Origin: Geminicoccaceae bacterium
GTDB lineage: Bacteria; Pseudomonadota; Alphaproteobacteria; Geminicoccales; Geminicoccaceae
DNA length: 64,000 nucleotides
Reading direction: 5' to 3'
Assembly: GCA_028285265.1 (NCBI GenBank)
Contig: JANQPX010000034.1
Location: forward strand, 83,255-147,254
In this document: piece by piece, positions 8,667 through 18,438 of the stretch
Layout of the letters: each line of letters starts with the position of its first letter
Numbering within the stretch: position 1 is the first letter of the stretch
Notes under the pieces: generated by a model
Told to the model about the DNA's origin: nothing
Databases searched by the model: none
What the model saw: only the letters and a program-made list of their open reading frames with translations
Translations under genes and position numbers: made by a program

Positions 8667-8942
8667 GTTTTATACCGTAGTTTTTCTAATATACATGCCG
8701 AGATCTTAGCGTTTGTCCAGCGCTCCAATTCTTGCATAAGATGTCAATAAGTCGAAGAAAAAACGTACCTACGACAACTTGAATCCAACCGTTTTAACCT
8801 AGAAAAAATATCTCACAATAACGCGATGCCGTGTGCGCACGAACCGTGCCGTAAGCGACGGACGCTGCATCTTGAACCAGCCCTCTCTCGTCAACGATGC
8901 GCAGCAAAAGGCGAAAGACCGGCACGCACGGAGGAGAGTCGA

Positions 8943-9845
8943 ATGGTGGTGAAATACAGGGCTGAGTCTGGCTATCGTGTCGGGGTCCTTCTGGTCGTCA
9001 CGGCGGCCATCACCTACAGCACCGCAGGACTGTTTACCAAAGGCGTCGATGCAGGGTCTTGGGATGTGATTTTTTGGCGAGGCGTCTTCGCCGCCGCGTT
9101 CACGATCGGCTGGACCCTCAAAAGCCGTACATTTGAACAGAACTTCTTGGCGATGGGCCAAAGTGGATGGGCGGTCGGCGTCATCGGTGCCTTGGGCACC
9201 GCTGCTTTCATCCCCGCCTTCAAACTTACGACCATCGCCAATGTTTCGCTCATCTATGCCGTTGCACCGGTCATCGCTGCCCTCCTGGCATGGATCGCCA
9301 TCGGAGAACGCGCTTCAGCCCGAACGATCACCGGATGTTTCTTTGCCATCTTGGGTGTCGCCATCATCGTGTCGGGCTCTCTTGGTGGTGTCAGCCTAAT
9401 CGGTGACATGCTGGCCATGGGCATGACCTTCGCCATGGCTTCCATCATGGTCATCTATCGAACGTTCCCAAGAACGCCAGGCGCTGGCCCCGCCGTACTC
9501 CAATCGGTTTTCTTGCTGCCGTTCGCGTCGATGTTCGGCAATCCCTTCAGCGTTGCCCCAACCGAAATCGCTATTCTTGCGGCATTCGGATTGCTCTTTG
9601 CTATCGCTTCAGTCACCTTGGCGGAAGGCGCCAAACGGATCCCAGCCGGCCAGGCAGCCCTTCTCAGTTCCCTAGAAACGCCTCTAGCACCCATCTTCGC
9701 CTTTATCCTGTTTGTCGAAATCCCCAATATCGCGACATGCTTTGGTGGAACGATCGTGCTGCTTGCTGTGACGTTATCCCTTGGTAACGATCACGCCCAA
9801 CACGGCGAAAATCCATGCGATCACGAACCAAGCCATCGGCGTTGA
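8943..9845 (+). CDS. EamA-type DMT superfamily permease
   Basis: The 300-residue protein has about ten hydrophobic segments arranged as two EamA repeats; the first begins VGVLLVVTAAITYSTAGLFTKGVDAGSWDVIFWRG. Such proteins are inner-membrane exporters or importers of amino acids or metabolites. ATG 8943 follows GGAGGAGA at the right spacing and is chosen over an upstream start at 8826. The divergent LysR gene probably controls it. Confidence 0.9.
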   Translation: MVVKYRAESGYRVGVLLVVTAAITYSTAGLFTKGVDAGSWDVIFWRGVFAAAFTIGWTLKSRTFEQNFLAMGQSGWAVGVIGALGTAAFIPAFKLTTIANVSLIYAVAPVIAALLAWIAIGERASARTITGCFFAILGVAIIVSGSLGGVSLIGDMLAMGMTFAMASIMVIYRTFPRTPGAGPAVLQSVFLLPFASMFGNPFSVAPTEIAILAAFGLLFAIASVTLAEGAKRIPAGQAALLSSLETPLAPIFAFILFVEIPNIATCFGGTIVLLAVTLSLGNDHAQHGENPCDHEPSHRR

Positions 9846-10318
9846 TTAGTCATTCTTCAGGAGCAGCACGCGCCGCGCTTGCCCCTCCAATGCGAGCTAT
9901 TCCAGCTTGGGGAACCTTGTTTGAAGAATTAATGGGCACCTGGCCAGTCGTTCGATGCCACCTCTGTGACCGCCTGCCAACAAACCGACAGTTCCGGCTC
10001 AGACCATCTTTCTCTGATGAAGCAATTGTGACGACAACCGACGCCAAGTTCATGCCGCAACAAATGAACCCAGTGCCAGGGACTGGTTATCTCCTTACCA
10101 TCTTCCTGAAGCCTGCAAGCCGCAGCTTGGCCGATATCTCTCGATATGGTAAGCGCCTGTCGCGTCAAACTCGTCACGGACATCGAATATGAGCTTCGAA
10201 GATCTCAAATCTGCCGTCGCCGCGAAAGCTGGTCTATCTAGAGCAGAAACAGACCAGGCACTTCCGGCGTCTTCACATCACGATCGATAACTATGCCTTC
10301 TAATCACCAAGCGTCTTT
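9846..10318. other. Intergenic stretch, no gene seen
   Basis: A plus-strand frame continues across 9815-10192, but it overlaps the permease end, has no ribosome site and shows no family motif. Base composition shifts toward AT near 10.3 kb, at the start of the kinase gene. Confidence 0.4.
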
Positions 10319-12196
10319 ATGAACAATACCTCTAAGAAACCTATATCTGCAGATGACGTCCTTGTCAGTACTCTTGGCGTTTTTCTGACATGCTTCCCGA
10401 TCTTTTTCTACCAGATCTCCATAAATTTTCTTTTAGATCACTATCACATAATAGCCACCGACATTAGTGACGCTATCACATCGACATTTCGTATTTTTTT
10501 CTTTGCCTTTTTTGCAGCGCTTTATGCCACATGGCGACAATGGAAAAAATTAAGCGATTACCTTATTCTGGGAACTGCCGCCTTTCTTCCTATAATGATT
10601 ATCGTTTTAGCCTTTCCTGTGGATTACAATTATCCAATACAATCACTTGAAAGTTTGTCATCATCATCTGCTTACATTATTGTAATTAAAAGCGCCCCAA
10701 GCATCTATGTGACTACTATTGGATACTGGCTGATTGTCTTCAAGTCGCCTCTCGCAAAATGGGTCAGAACCGAGACGGTTCGATCAGAGGGCAACGATGA
10801 GGATGGTCATCGTATTAAAACAACCCAAAGTAACCGAAACATTCTCCAGTTCGAAATCAATCGATTTCTGCGCAAACGGTTCCTTGAGCAGTCTTTTCCA
10901 GCAATTGTTCTTTCAATTAATGTGGCCGTTCTAACGGTTCTAGTTCTAATAATCGCAGATATTTCTCTCCAAGAATCTTTCGCTTTTTGCTTAATAACGA
11001 TGACATCTGGACTCATTTCTCTTTTGATAAGACACTATCTTATTCAAGAAAATAGATTTGGCGCCATTGCAGAATGTGGAATCATTCTGATGAATTTGAT
11101 CATGGCAGGATCATGGGGCAGCTTAGCATTTTTTATCTTTGACAAAGAGAATTTACCGCTGATCCATCTTCTTTTGTCGCTTCTTGCCTGTGGCGGCTTC
11201 GCGATGGTCACACTCTCTGGGCAAAGAATATTTGCAGTCATAACATCCGCCCTGGCACTCCTATTTCCATTTATTCTATTGTTATTTTATCATACGCCTG
11301 ACGATTGGGGTGTCTATGTTGCAGCTTCATGCTTTTGCCTCCTCGTCATATTGGGATTTGGCTATACAGTATTCAAACAAAATGAGGAGCAGGCCTGCCT
11401 GCACCTTAGTCTCTTAGCTGCAAATGAAGAGATCAATAGAAAGTCAGGTAGCCTTGAACAGGCATTGATGGAGGCCGATCAAGCAAATAGGCGGATACAG
11501 CAAGAGTACGGGTATAGAGAGCGCGTCCTTCGAGCAGTCGGACACGATTTGAGACAACCCATCAATGCACTTGATCTCTTCCTCTACCAGCTTTCAAAGG
11601 CTGGCGTTAACGCTGCCGCTTCCAACATAGTAGCTATGTGTCGTGATTGCACTCAGTCAGCAGGCAAGATCATCGAGAGCCTATCACAGTTGGCTTGGCT
11701 TAGCGGCGAGATCGTCCCTGACACTGACCAACCGCTCGCCCTAACACCTCTGTTTCGCCGTCTGTGCACTGAGTTTCAAACGGAGGCAGCGGTGAAAGGC
11801 ATACGGGTTCGTTCCGTTCCGTGCAGCCTAATAGTGACGGCCGATGAACGCTTAGTTGAACGCATTTTGAGAAACTACCTTTCCAATGCTGTCCGCCACA
11901 CAGATCAGGGTGGCATTTTGCTTGGAGCGCGGCGTTGCCGGCACAAGGTCGAGGTGCTCTGTGTAGACACTGGCCCTGGAATCCAAGAGGAGGAGCAAGA
12001 GCGAATTTTCGAAGAATTCTACCAAACCCGGAACAAGTCTGATCAAACCCATGGAATGCTCGGCATGGGACTTACGATTGTCAAAGAATTGGCCGACCTG
12101 ATCAAGGCCGACGTGCTTCTCCGATCTAGCGTAGGGAAAGGATCAACATTTGGCATAGTTTTGCCAATACACCGAGACAATAGTGAAACGAGTTAG
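10319..12196 (+). CDS. Membrane sensor histidine kinase with polytopic N-terminus
   Basis: The 625-residue protein has roughly ten hydrophobic segments in two groups (about residues 15-145 and 190-350), a short coiled linker, then a HisKA domain with H-box VGHDLRQPINAL (His 409) and an HATPase domain with NYLSNAVRHT, DTGPGI and GMGLTIV. The RQP form of the H-box places it with hybrid-type kinases paired with NarL/LuxR regulators. The N-terminal 350 residues are AT-rich with atypical codons, suggesting transfer. The likely partner is the convergent LuxR-type regulator 10 bases downstream. Confidence 0.88.
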   Translation: MNNTSKKPISADDVLVSTLGVFLTCFPIFFYQISINFLLDHYHIIATDISDAITSTFRIFFFAFFAALYATWRQWKKLSDYLILGTAAFLPIMIIVLAFPVDYNYPIQSLESLSSSSAYIIVIKSAPSIYVTTIGYWLIVFKSPLAKWVRTETVRSEGNDEDGHRIKTTQSNRNILQFEINRFLRKRFLEQSFPAIVLSINVAVLTVLVLIIADISLQESFAFCLITMTSGLISLLIRHYLIQENRFGAIAECGIILMNLIMAGSWGSLAFFIFDKENLPLIHLLLSLLACGGFAMVTLSGQRIFAVITSALALLFPFILLLFYHTPDDWGVYVAASCFCLLVILGFGYTVFKQNEEQACLHLSLLAANEEINRKSGSLEQALMEADQANRRIQQEYGYRERVLRAVGHDLRQPINALDLFLYQLSKAGVNAAASNIVAMCRDCTQSAGKIIESLSQLAWLSGEIVPDTDQPLALTPLFRRLCTEFQTEAAVKGIRVRSVPCSLIVTADERLVERILRNYLSNAVRHTDQGGILLGARRCRHKVEVLCVDTGPGIQEEEQERIFEEFYQTRNKSDQTHGMLGMGLTIVKELADLIKADVLLRSSVGKGSTFGIVLPIHRDNSETS

Positions 12197-12206
12197 AGGA
12201 TTAGCA

Positions 12207-12851
12207 TCAATTTTCGACAAAAAGACCTGCAGAACGTGCCCAGTTGATAAGGCTAACGCGGTTTGTTGTTTCGGTTTGCCGATATATTACAGCAAGATGT
12301 GTCTTCACAGTTTCGGGAGAAATATTCAATGCAAGCGCGATTTCCTTATTCGACTGACCTTTTGCGATTTGTTGTAATGTATCAACCTGCCTTGGCGTAA
12401 GGCCTAGCCCCGCAAGAGCATTTTTTTTCGGGGCGCAAGGCTCTGGAGCCTCGCCATCAAGGAGCGCTCGAATTGCTGCCAGGAGAACCGATGGCTCCGT
12501 GTGCTTTCGCAAATATAGATCTGCACCAACCTCGCGCGCTGCGCGCTCGTCTGCAGGACTAGATGAAGCCGACACACATACAATCTTTGCTTCTGGCACA
12601 GACATCCGCAAGTAAGAGATCGTCTCTTTTGCATTATATCCTGGAATGTAAAAGTCAGAAATAATCAGATCGACTTGGCCGTCCAAGCCCGCAACCTTTC
12701 CTGACGCTTCCGAAAAGTCTGTGCAAACCTCAAGTATTTCAAAATTGAACTCGTTATTGAGAATTAGACATAGACCAGCAGCAAACAGCCGATGGTCGTC
12801 GATAATGAGCCCGCGAAGCAAAGAATCCGAATTCATCAATGTGCTCTTCAT
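12207..12851 (-). CDS. NarL/LuxR-type response regulator
   Basis: The 214-residue protein has a receiver domain (LLRGLIIDDHRLFAAG, phospho-acceptor Asp66 in LIISDFYIPG, Lys in LRKH) and a C-terminal LuxR helix-turn-helix (LTPRQVDTLQQIAKGQSNKEIALALNISPETVKTH). It converges tail-to-tail with the kinase gene and is its probable partner. Starts at 12851 and 12836 are both possible; neither has a strong ribosome site. Targets are unknown. Confidence 0.9.
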   Translation of the reverse strand: MKSTLMNSDSLLRGLIIDDHRLFAAGLCLILNNEFNFEILEVCTDFSEASGKVAGLDGQVDLIISDFYIPGYNAKETISYLRMSVPEAKIVCVSASSSPADERAAREVGADLYLRKHTEPSVLLAAIRALLDGEAPEPCAPKKNALAGLGLTPRQVDTLQQIAKGQSNKEIALALNISPETVKTHLAVIYRQTETTNRVSLINWARSAGLFVEN

Positions 12852-13198
12852 AGTTCAAGCCACCAACGCGAAAGAACAATGATCCATTGCCAGCCTGTCA
12901 CTCGAGATTGGACGAGCATGATAACAGCTTATGCCGAGGGAGCGTCTCCCCCAATCGGGGGATATACAGGCAACCTATTTTCGATTTCTATCGGTAAATC
13001 AATCAAAATACCGTGAAATAGGACAGGCGTATGATTCCTATCTAATGAGTTAGACAATCGTTCATCATCAGATGCGGCGACTATTGTGCACCATTTATCC
13101 ATTGGATTTTTCTGTAAGTATCCAAAATATGGGGGATCAACATACACGTGTAATCCAATCAACGTCATCGAATAGAGGGGGGATTAGATATTGAGCGT
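12852..13198. other. Intergenic stretch upstream of the response regulator
   Basis: This AT-rich region of 347 bases should hold the regulator promoter. A 79-residue minus-strand frame (12929-13168) is open but shows no family motif. A short inverted run TCCCCCAATCGGGGGA occurs at 12947-12962 and could be a protein-binding site or a small hairpin. Confidence 0.35.
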
Positions 13199-13795
13199 AT
13201 GTTGATTAAGCAGATCACGACCAACAAGCATCGACTCGGAAGCGAGTCGGAGATCATCATAGAGCCACATGTCACGGCTCCGCCGATCGCGCTTGATAAG
13301 GTCACGGAAACCACCGCACCTCCTGAAAATGTGGAGCGATATATCGTTGAGGACGTGCTAGAGTCTCTACCAAATGAGCCACTCGGAAATATTGCGCTCA
13401 TACATGTCTCACGAGCGACTTGGCAAGATAGCCCTGACGATTGGAAAGCGCATGGGGATATCGACGTTTACGATCCTTCCGCGCCAGTGGTTGGATCAAT
13501 ACGACGATTTTCGGGGACTGCTCGCAACCACAGTTTCATCCTCCCATGGCAGGCTGCCTTGCAGGCGGTGAGAGCAAATGAATATGTGTCTGCTGATATC
13601 AATAGCGGCGCCGAACCAGTCGCCAATCGCACAAATCGTTTCTCCTGCGAGACATTCTGGCTTTATGTGCTGGGATATGACCGATCGTTCCCTTGGGCCG
13701 TGTCGAACAGACATTGGACCTTAAGCGCTGGAGGGGTCGGCGGAACCTGCATGGCAGGAGCGCAAAGGCTCCGACCATACAAAGCACCAAAGTGA
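13199..13795 (+). CDS. Hypothetical protein, uncertain
   Basis: The 198-residue frame has protein-like composition in its first 130 residues (SEIIIEPHVTAPPIALDK; ERYIVEDVLESLPNEPLG), while the end looks less natural, so it may be a decayed or frameshifted gene. No family is recognised and no strong ribosome site precedes ATG 13199. It runs in the same direction as the winged-helix/hydrolase gene 62 bases downstream. An opposing minus-strand frame over its 3' half has lower plausibility. Confidence 0.3.
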   Translation: MLIKQITTNKHRLGSESEIIIEPHVTAPPIALDKVTETTAPPENVERYIVEDVLESLPNEPLGNIALIHVSRATWQDSPDDWKAHGDIDVYDPSAPVVGSIRRFSGTARNHSFILPWQAALQAVRANEYVSADINSGAEPVANRTNRFSCETFWLYVLGYDRSFPWAVSNRHWTLSAGGVGGTCMAGAQRLRPYKAPK

Positions 13796-13810
13796 AACTT
13801 TGCAACACAG

Positions 13811-13832
13811 TTCGGGGTAAGCGTACCCCGAA
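13811..13832. repeat. Perfect 9-bp inverted repeat with four-base loop
   Basis: The arms TTCGGGGTA and TACCCCGAA flank AGCG. The hairpin lies 25 bases before the start codon of the winged-helix/hydrolase gene. It has no T-run, so an operator or 5'-UTR structure is more likely than a terminator. Confidence 0.6.
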
Positions 13833-13857
13833 TGTTGATCCGCGGTCGGAGAATTGA

Positions 13858-15378
13858 ATGTGTTCAAAGCTAGAAGTCTCGCTGCTTGGAGGCTTGCGGG
13901 TTGTGTCGGGAGGGCGGGAAATTTCTCTTCCTGCCTCACGCAAAGTGCGTTCCCTTTTTGCCTTTCTTCTTGTCACTGGGCGCCCTCAAAGACGCGAGAC
14001 TCTGTGTGAATTGTTATGGGATCGGCCAGCAGACCCAAAGGCAGGATTGCGGTGGGCTTTGACGAAGCTGCGCAAAGTCATCAATACGCCCGATCGGACT
14101 CGGATCCTAGCGAATCGAGAAAGGGTTCAGATCGACACTGACGGCATCCGTATCGACTTCCGTCACATCCAGTCACAACTCCAGGAAAGTCGCTCGTTGC
14201 TCTCTGTCAGGGACCTGGGGCAAATTGCGGAACAACTGAATTCCGGTCTGATGGAAGGACTTGATGGAAGTGGGGACGAGAAGTTTGATGCTTGGCTGAC
14301 GGCCGAGCGCAAGGAGGCCGAGGGCGTTCGTGTCGAAGCTCTAAAGAAGTTGGCCACCCACCCTGAACTTACTCCAACCCAGGCCCAGAAGTGGCTACAT
14401 CTCTGGCAAGCTGCTGATCCGGTGGGTTTTGAGCGATTTGAGAGACTTGCCCCAGATCCTCCTATTGCCAATTCAGAGTCTACGCGAAGGCAATCGAGGC
14501 ATGGAACAGACCTTCATGGTGCAAGTAGACCCGTTCATCAGTGTATTGGTTTCTGCACGGCTCGAGACGGAGCAAAAATTGCGTACGCGACAATGGGTTC
14601 GGGGCCGCCGCTGCTCAAAGCTGCCAATTGGCTCAATCATCTTGAACTGGACTGCTCGACTCCGATTTGGGGAGAAGGTTTTACTGCGATTGCTAAAAAC
14701 CGCACTTTCATACGTTATGATGAGCGGGGCTGTGGGTTGTCGGACTGGGACGTAGAGGATTTAAGTTTCAATGCCTTTGTCGAGGACCTTGAACTTGTCG
14801 TTGACAAATTGGGCTTAGATCGCTTCCCGCTGTTGGGCATCTCACAGGGATGTGCGGTGTCCATCGAGTATGCAGTCCGCTACCCGGAGCGGGTGACCTG
14901 CCTGGTACTACTCGGCGGCTTTGCGGCCGGCTGGCGACATGCCGCTAGTCCCGAAGAACAGGAGCGTCGAGAAGCTTTGATAAAGCTCACTGAGCTCGGC
15001 TGGGGAAGCGACAATTCTGCTTATCGGCGTATCTTCTCCCAGACCTTCATGCCAGATGCAAGTATGGATGACCTAGACTGGTTCGATGAATTCCAGCGCC
15101 TGACCACGTCAGCCAGCAACGCGGCACGATTCCAAGATGCATTCGGAAGAATCAACGTCCGGGACAGACTGAAGGAGGTGCGGACACCGACGATCGTTTT
15201 TCATTCTCGTCAGGATCAACGGATCCCCTTCTCTCAGGGCCGAGAAATTGCATCCGAGATCCAAGGCGCTCAATTCGTACCTCTGGAAAGCCGCAATCAC
15301 ATCCTAGTCGAGTATGAGCCTGCTTGGAGGGTGTTCTGCGAGACAGCCAATCATTTTATTTCTAAGAAAGGACTCTAA
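13858..15378 (+). CDS. SARP-like winged-helix domain fused to an alpha/beta hydrolase
   Basis: This 506-residue protein has two parts. Residues 1-100 resemble the OmpR/SARP-type winged helix (LEVSLLGGLRVVSGGREI; RKVRSLFAFLLVTGRPQRRETLCELLW; LRWALTKLRKVI), followed by a short helical region resembling a partial BTAD domain to about 195. Residues 228-503 are an alpha/beta hydrolase: nucleophile Ser329 in GISQG, Asp453 in SRQDQRIPF, and His481 in SRNHILVEY. The whole triad is present, so catalysis is possible. ATG 13858 follows GGAG. The fusion suggests a regulator that senses or hydrolyses a small ligand. Confidence 0.85.
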   Translation: MCSKLEVSLLGGLRVVSGGREISLPASRKVRSLFAFLLVTGRPQRRETLCELLWDRPADPKAGLRWALTKLRKVINTPDRTRILANRERVQIDTDGIRIDFRHIQSQLQESRSLLSVRDLGQIAEQLNSGLMEGLDGSGDEKFDAWLTAERKEAEGVRVEALKKLATHPELTPTQAQKWLHLWQAADPVGFERFERLAPDPPIANSESTRRQSRHGTDLHGASRPVHQCIGFCTARDGAKIAYATMGSGPPLLKAANWLNHLELDCSTPIWGEGFTAIAKNRTFIRYDERGCGLSDWDVEDLSFNAFVEDLELVVDKLGLDRFPLLGISQGCAVSIEYAVRYPERVTCLVLLGGFAAGWRHAASPEEQERREALIKLTELGWGSDNSAYRRIFSQTFMPDASMDDLDWFDEFQRLTTSASNAARFQDAFGRINVRDRLKEVRTPTIVFHSRQDQRIPFSQGREIASEIQGAQFVPLESRNHILVEYEPAWRVFCETANHFISKKGL

Positions 15379-16429
15379 CCAGGTCAGGATAAGCCAGATC
15401 TGGATTGCCGGTCAGACGGCGCCAGTCCACATCAGATAGCAATGTCGTGCTGTGCTCTGTCGTCAAGTGCAACGTTCGTCAGTCGCCGATTGTACATATG
15501 CCGATCCGGCCTTGGCCTCACGGCCTCCGCTCGATGCGTGAAAGCCGACACGCAGCGATCTCAGCAGCTGCTATAGTGTCTCGACGAAAACAATCCCAGC
15601 CATCGGTCCTTACAGTCTGTGGAGATATAGAACTCGACGGCCTTCATCGTCTTTGATTGCCGCCAGAGCAGAACTTTGTGGCTCCTGGATGGAAGCCATC
15701 AAGGCCTTCCTCTCCACGGTGACCCATCATGGGCTCAAGGACCGCTTTTTGCTCTGCCTCTCTCATTATCGATCAGCAGGTGATCAATGACTATTATCTC
15801 TACAAACGCCATGCCGAATCCAAGTCTTTGGTCTCAGTGAATTCCGCCAGCAAGTTCCTGGACTGCTCGATCCCACGGGTACATCTCACCTATTGGACCA
15901 GCCAGTGTTTTTGAGTGCCCATCATTTGGCAATCAATAGATCTCAAATAATCCATCCTAAAATTCATGCCGTCGGATTCTTGACATCCTTTCACCATCTT
16001 TTGCCGCTCTGTCGGATATGCATTGGCGATTTTCCTACACGGCCGATATTTCTTCGAGGCCAATTCTAATTTATTGGCGATTAACATAGTCCCCTTCAAA
16101 GTGAAATTTGACATCGCTATCAATGATCTTCTTAAAAGCCATGCACCACAAAGAGAAACGGAACAAAAAGCAATGTAAAAAAGGTTGATTTCTTACCTGC
16201 TTAATCAAAAACATTGGCAATTACAATTCACTTAAAACGGTTTTTACAACTCTTCTGACAATGTTTGTATGAGACAACACTCTACACATGCAGTGTCCAG
16301 TTTAGTCGTTTTGGCAGAAAGTCTAGGGCGGCAAGGTCCTGTCAACACTTCCACGACGTGCGGCAAAACCAGAGCGAAGTGCACTGGTAGCTCAGTCGTC
16401 AAATGGCATGGTCATCGGAGATCAGAAGT
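15379..16429. other. About 1 kb without a supported gene
   Basis: Several frames of 60-83 codons exist (for example plus 15405-15656 and minus 15890-16123), but none has a convincing start or a recognised motif. The right half (15.9-16.3 kb) is AT-rich. A tRNA-like run GGTAGCTCAGT at 16386 is not followed by the rest of a cloverleaf. The stretch may be decayed mobile or coding DNA. Confidence 0.4.
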
Positions 16430-17254
16430 ATGAATATATGTTCATGTAACATTGGCGATCTTTGTCTTTGCTCGACGTCTTCAAAGTCGGTCTCCGCACG
16501 TACCCTGTTGCGTCGACTTGCTATCACTACATTGTTCTTTGCCCAAACTTCGCACGCTTTGGCTGCCGAGTTTGTGACGTCGAACAACATTTCAATATCG
16601 GGAGAAATTGTCAGATTTGACTCCAATCTCATAGCCATACAACCAAGTGTAGGCAGCCTCATTAACTTACCCCGAAGCGATATCAATTTGGTTCGTTTTA
16701 AATTGAATGATGGAAGTATTATTGAAGGCCCGCTTATTGAATGGCTTGAAGGAACCTATACCATAAAAGTTGATGACAGGCTCACGAGTATCAAAAACGA
16801 CAAGATTATATCTGAAATCGTAGCAGAAAACTCAGATCTGACCGAGACTTCTGTCGAGCCTGAGGCTACGGAAATCCGTACCGATGAAGGCCGTGCACTC
16901 TCTGTGATAACAGAACTTGGTCTTGTTGACGTCATTGTCGATGTCGAGGCAACTCCAGAATCTTCGCCGACTATTGTCTTTGATATCAGCTTATCGAAAC
17001 AACTGAATGAAGATATTGTTCTATTTTATACGACGATCGATAGCACAGCAGAGTCTGGTTTGGACTTCGAGAAAGATAGTGGCGTTATAATATTTCCTCC
17101 CGGAAAAACCAAAAACAAACTTTCTATAAATATAATCGATGACAACAAGACCGAAACAAACGAAACCTTTTCGCTATTCTTAGGAACATGTTCCAATATG
17201 TCCACGAGAAGACAAACCATCACTGCCGTCATTGAAGACGATGATGGATCGTAA
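16430..17254 (+). CDS. Secreted Calx-beta domain protein
   Basis: The 274-residue protein has a basic stretch then a hydrophobic signal sequence ending ALAAEF. A middle region (residues 50-130) is a beta-rich domain of the kind VRFKLNDGSIIEGPLIEWLEGTYTIKVDD. The C-terminal 100 residues form one Calx-beta unit: FDISLSKQLNEDIVLFYTT, SGLDFEKDSGVIIFPPGKT, IIDDNKTETNETFSLFL and a closing VIEDDDGS calcium-type acidic patch. It is probably periplasmic or exported and binds calcium. ATG 16430 is chosen over 16403 because GGAGATCAGAAG precedes it. It precedes the TAXI gene in the same direction. Confidence 0.7.
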   Translation: MNICSCNIGDLCLCSTSSKSVSARTLLRRLAITTLFFAQTSHALAAEFVTSNNISISGEIVRFDSNLIAIQPSVGSLINLPRSDINLVRFKLNDGSIIEGPLIEWLEGTYTIKVDDRLTSIKNDKIISEIVAENSDLTETSVEPEATEIRTDEGRALSVITELGLVDVIVDVEATPESSPTIVFDISLSKQLNEDIVLFYTTIDSTAESGLDFEKDSGVIIFPPGKTKNKLSINIIDDNKTETNETFSLFLGTCSNMSTRRQTITAVIEDDDGS

Positions 17255-17475
17255 TTACTTGTTGACGATACATCACGACTTGTAATGCAGGTCGGCGACA
17301 GCCACTCGGATCGAGCTGGGCTTCTAGGCTGATCATACCCTTCGACCATTGGCTGCTATCGGAAGACGCGACCTTCGAGAAATTGAGCCTTCATAGGCTC
17401 TCTTTAGTTCATGAGAAAAGCCAATTGCTAGAGTTCTCAATTGGCCAGTTGGAATGCAATGAGTGGAGGAAACAA

Positions 17476-18438
17476 GTGATCATCAATTTACGTAGAGCCG
17501 CATGGATCATGGTTCTATCGTTCTTCTTCGCAACTATTGGCGCTACACTCAGTAATGGAGGAGGACACGAGGGCGTTCGAGAACGAGTCAATCAGGGCCA
17601 TGTCGGTCTGATGTGCGGCCGCACAACCGGCTCGTTTCTCTATTATTGCGAAGATATGGCCGTGGCGATGAATGACAACGTTGGTTATTCAATGAGGGTC
17701 GTGCCAATGATTGGCGAAGGCAGCGTGCGCAACGTCGAGGATATACTGTATCTTCGCGGAGTCGATCTGGCGCTCGCCTACACAGACACGCTTGAATTCA
17801 TGGAGAAGCAGGGCGTGCATCCCAATATCAAACAGCGGGTATCCTATGTCACAGCCATGCACGGGGCGGAGCTGCACATCATCGCTCGCAGCGACATCGC
17901 TACCATCGACGATCTTGCTGGCAAGAAAGTAAACTTCAGCACACCAGGCACTGGTACTTTCTTGACGATGAGCAACGTCTTTGATGCCCTTGGTCTTGAG
18001 GTGGATGTGCAAAATGATGCAGAAGCAGTGGCCCTCGATCGACTGAAGCGTGGCGAAATCGACGCCATGGCATTGGCCGCCGCGGCACCTTGGAAGCTCG
18101 CCTCGGAATTGACTGAATTCGATGGGTTGAAGCTTCTCGACATACCTGCCGACCGAATTGAAGGGCCATACGAGCCTGTCTCTTGGACCAGCAACCTCTA
18201 TCCCAACCTGATTGATCAAGGACGCACTGTTGAGACGATTAAGGTTAGAGTCGTGCTCCTCGCATACAATTGGCGAAAGGATGATCCACGTTGTGGCAAG
18301 GTTGACCGGTTTGTCGACGCATTGGAGGCGAATCTCAATAAACTCAAAGAAGGCCCGTATCAGGAGAAATGGGGCGACGTCGACTTCGCTGCTGAGGTCA
18401 AAGGTCTGACGCAATGGTCGGGTGGCTGCATCAACTAG
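17476..18438 (+). CDS. TAXI-family TRAP solute receptor without permease genes
   Basis: The 320-residue protein has a signal peptide (MIINLRRAAWIMVLSFFFATIGA), then the TAXI receptor fold: RTTGSFLYYCEDMAVAMND, VRNVEDILYLRGVDLALAYTD, LHIIARSDIATIDDLAGKKVNF, GTGTFLTMSNVFDALG. The start is GTG 17476, preceded by GGAGGAA; a longer frame from 17383 lacks a signal sequence. TAXI receptors usually deliver substrates to a fused DctQM permease, but none is adjacent. It follows the Calx-beta gene, so the pair may act in signalling or sequestration. Confidence 0.85.
   Translation: MIINLRRAAWIMVLSFFFATIGATLSNGGGHEGVRERVNQGHVGLMCGRTTGSFLYYCEDMAVAMNDNVGYSMRVVPMIGEGSVRNVEDILYLRGVDLALAYTDTLEFMEKQGVHPNIKQRVSYVTAMHGAELHIIARSDIATIDDLAGKKVNFSTPGTGTFLTMSNVFDALGLEVDVQNDAEAVALDRLKRGEIDAMALAAAAPWKLASELTEFDGLKLLDIPADRIEGPYEPVSWTSNLYPNLIDQGRTVETIKVRVVLLAYNWRKDDPRCGKVDRFVDALEANLNKLKEGPYQEKWGDVDFAAEVKGLTQWSGGCIN

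Noticed and set aside
9815..10192. Plus-strand frame of 125 codons after the DMT permease
   Set aside because: Overlaps the permease end, has no ribosome site and no recognised motif.
13599..13976. Minus-strand frame of 125 codons
   Set aside because: Overlaps the well-supported winged-helix gene start and has Arg/Ser-rich shadow composition.
16385..16430. tRNA-like GGTAGCTCAGT run
   Set aside because: No matching acceptor stem, anticodon arm or T-arm follows; chance match.
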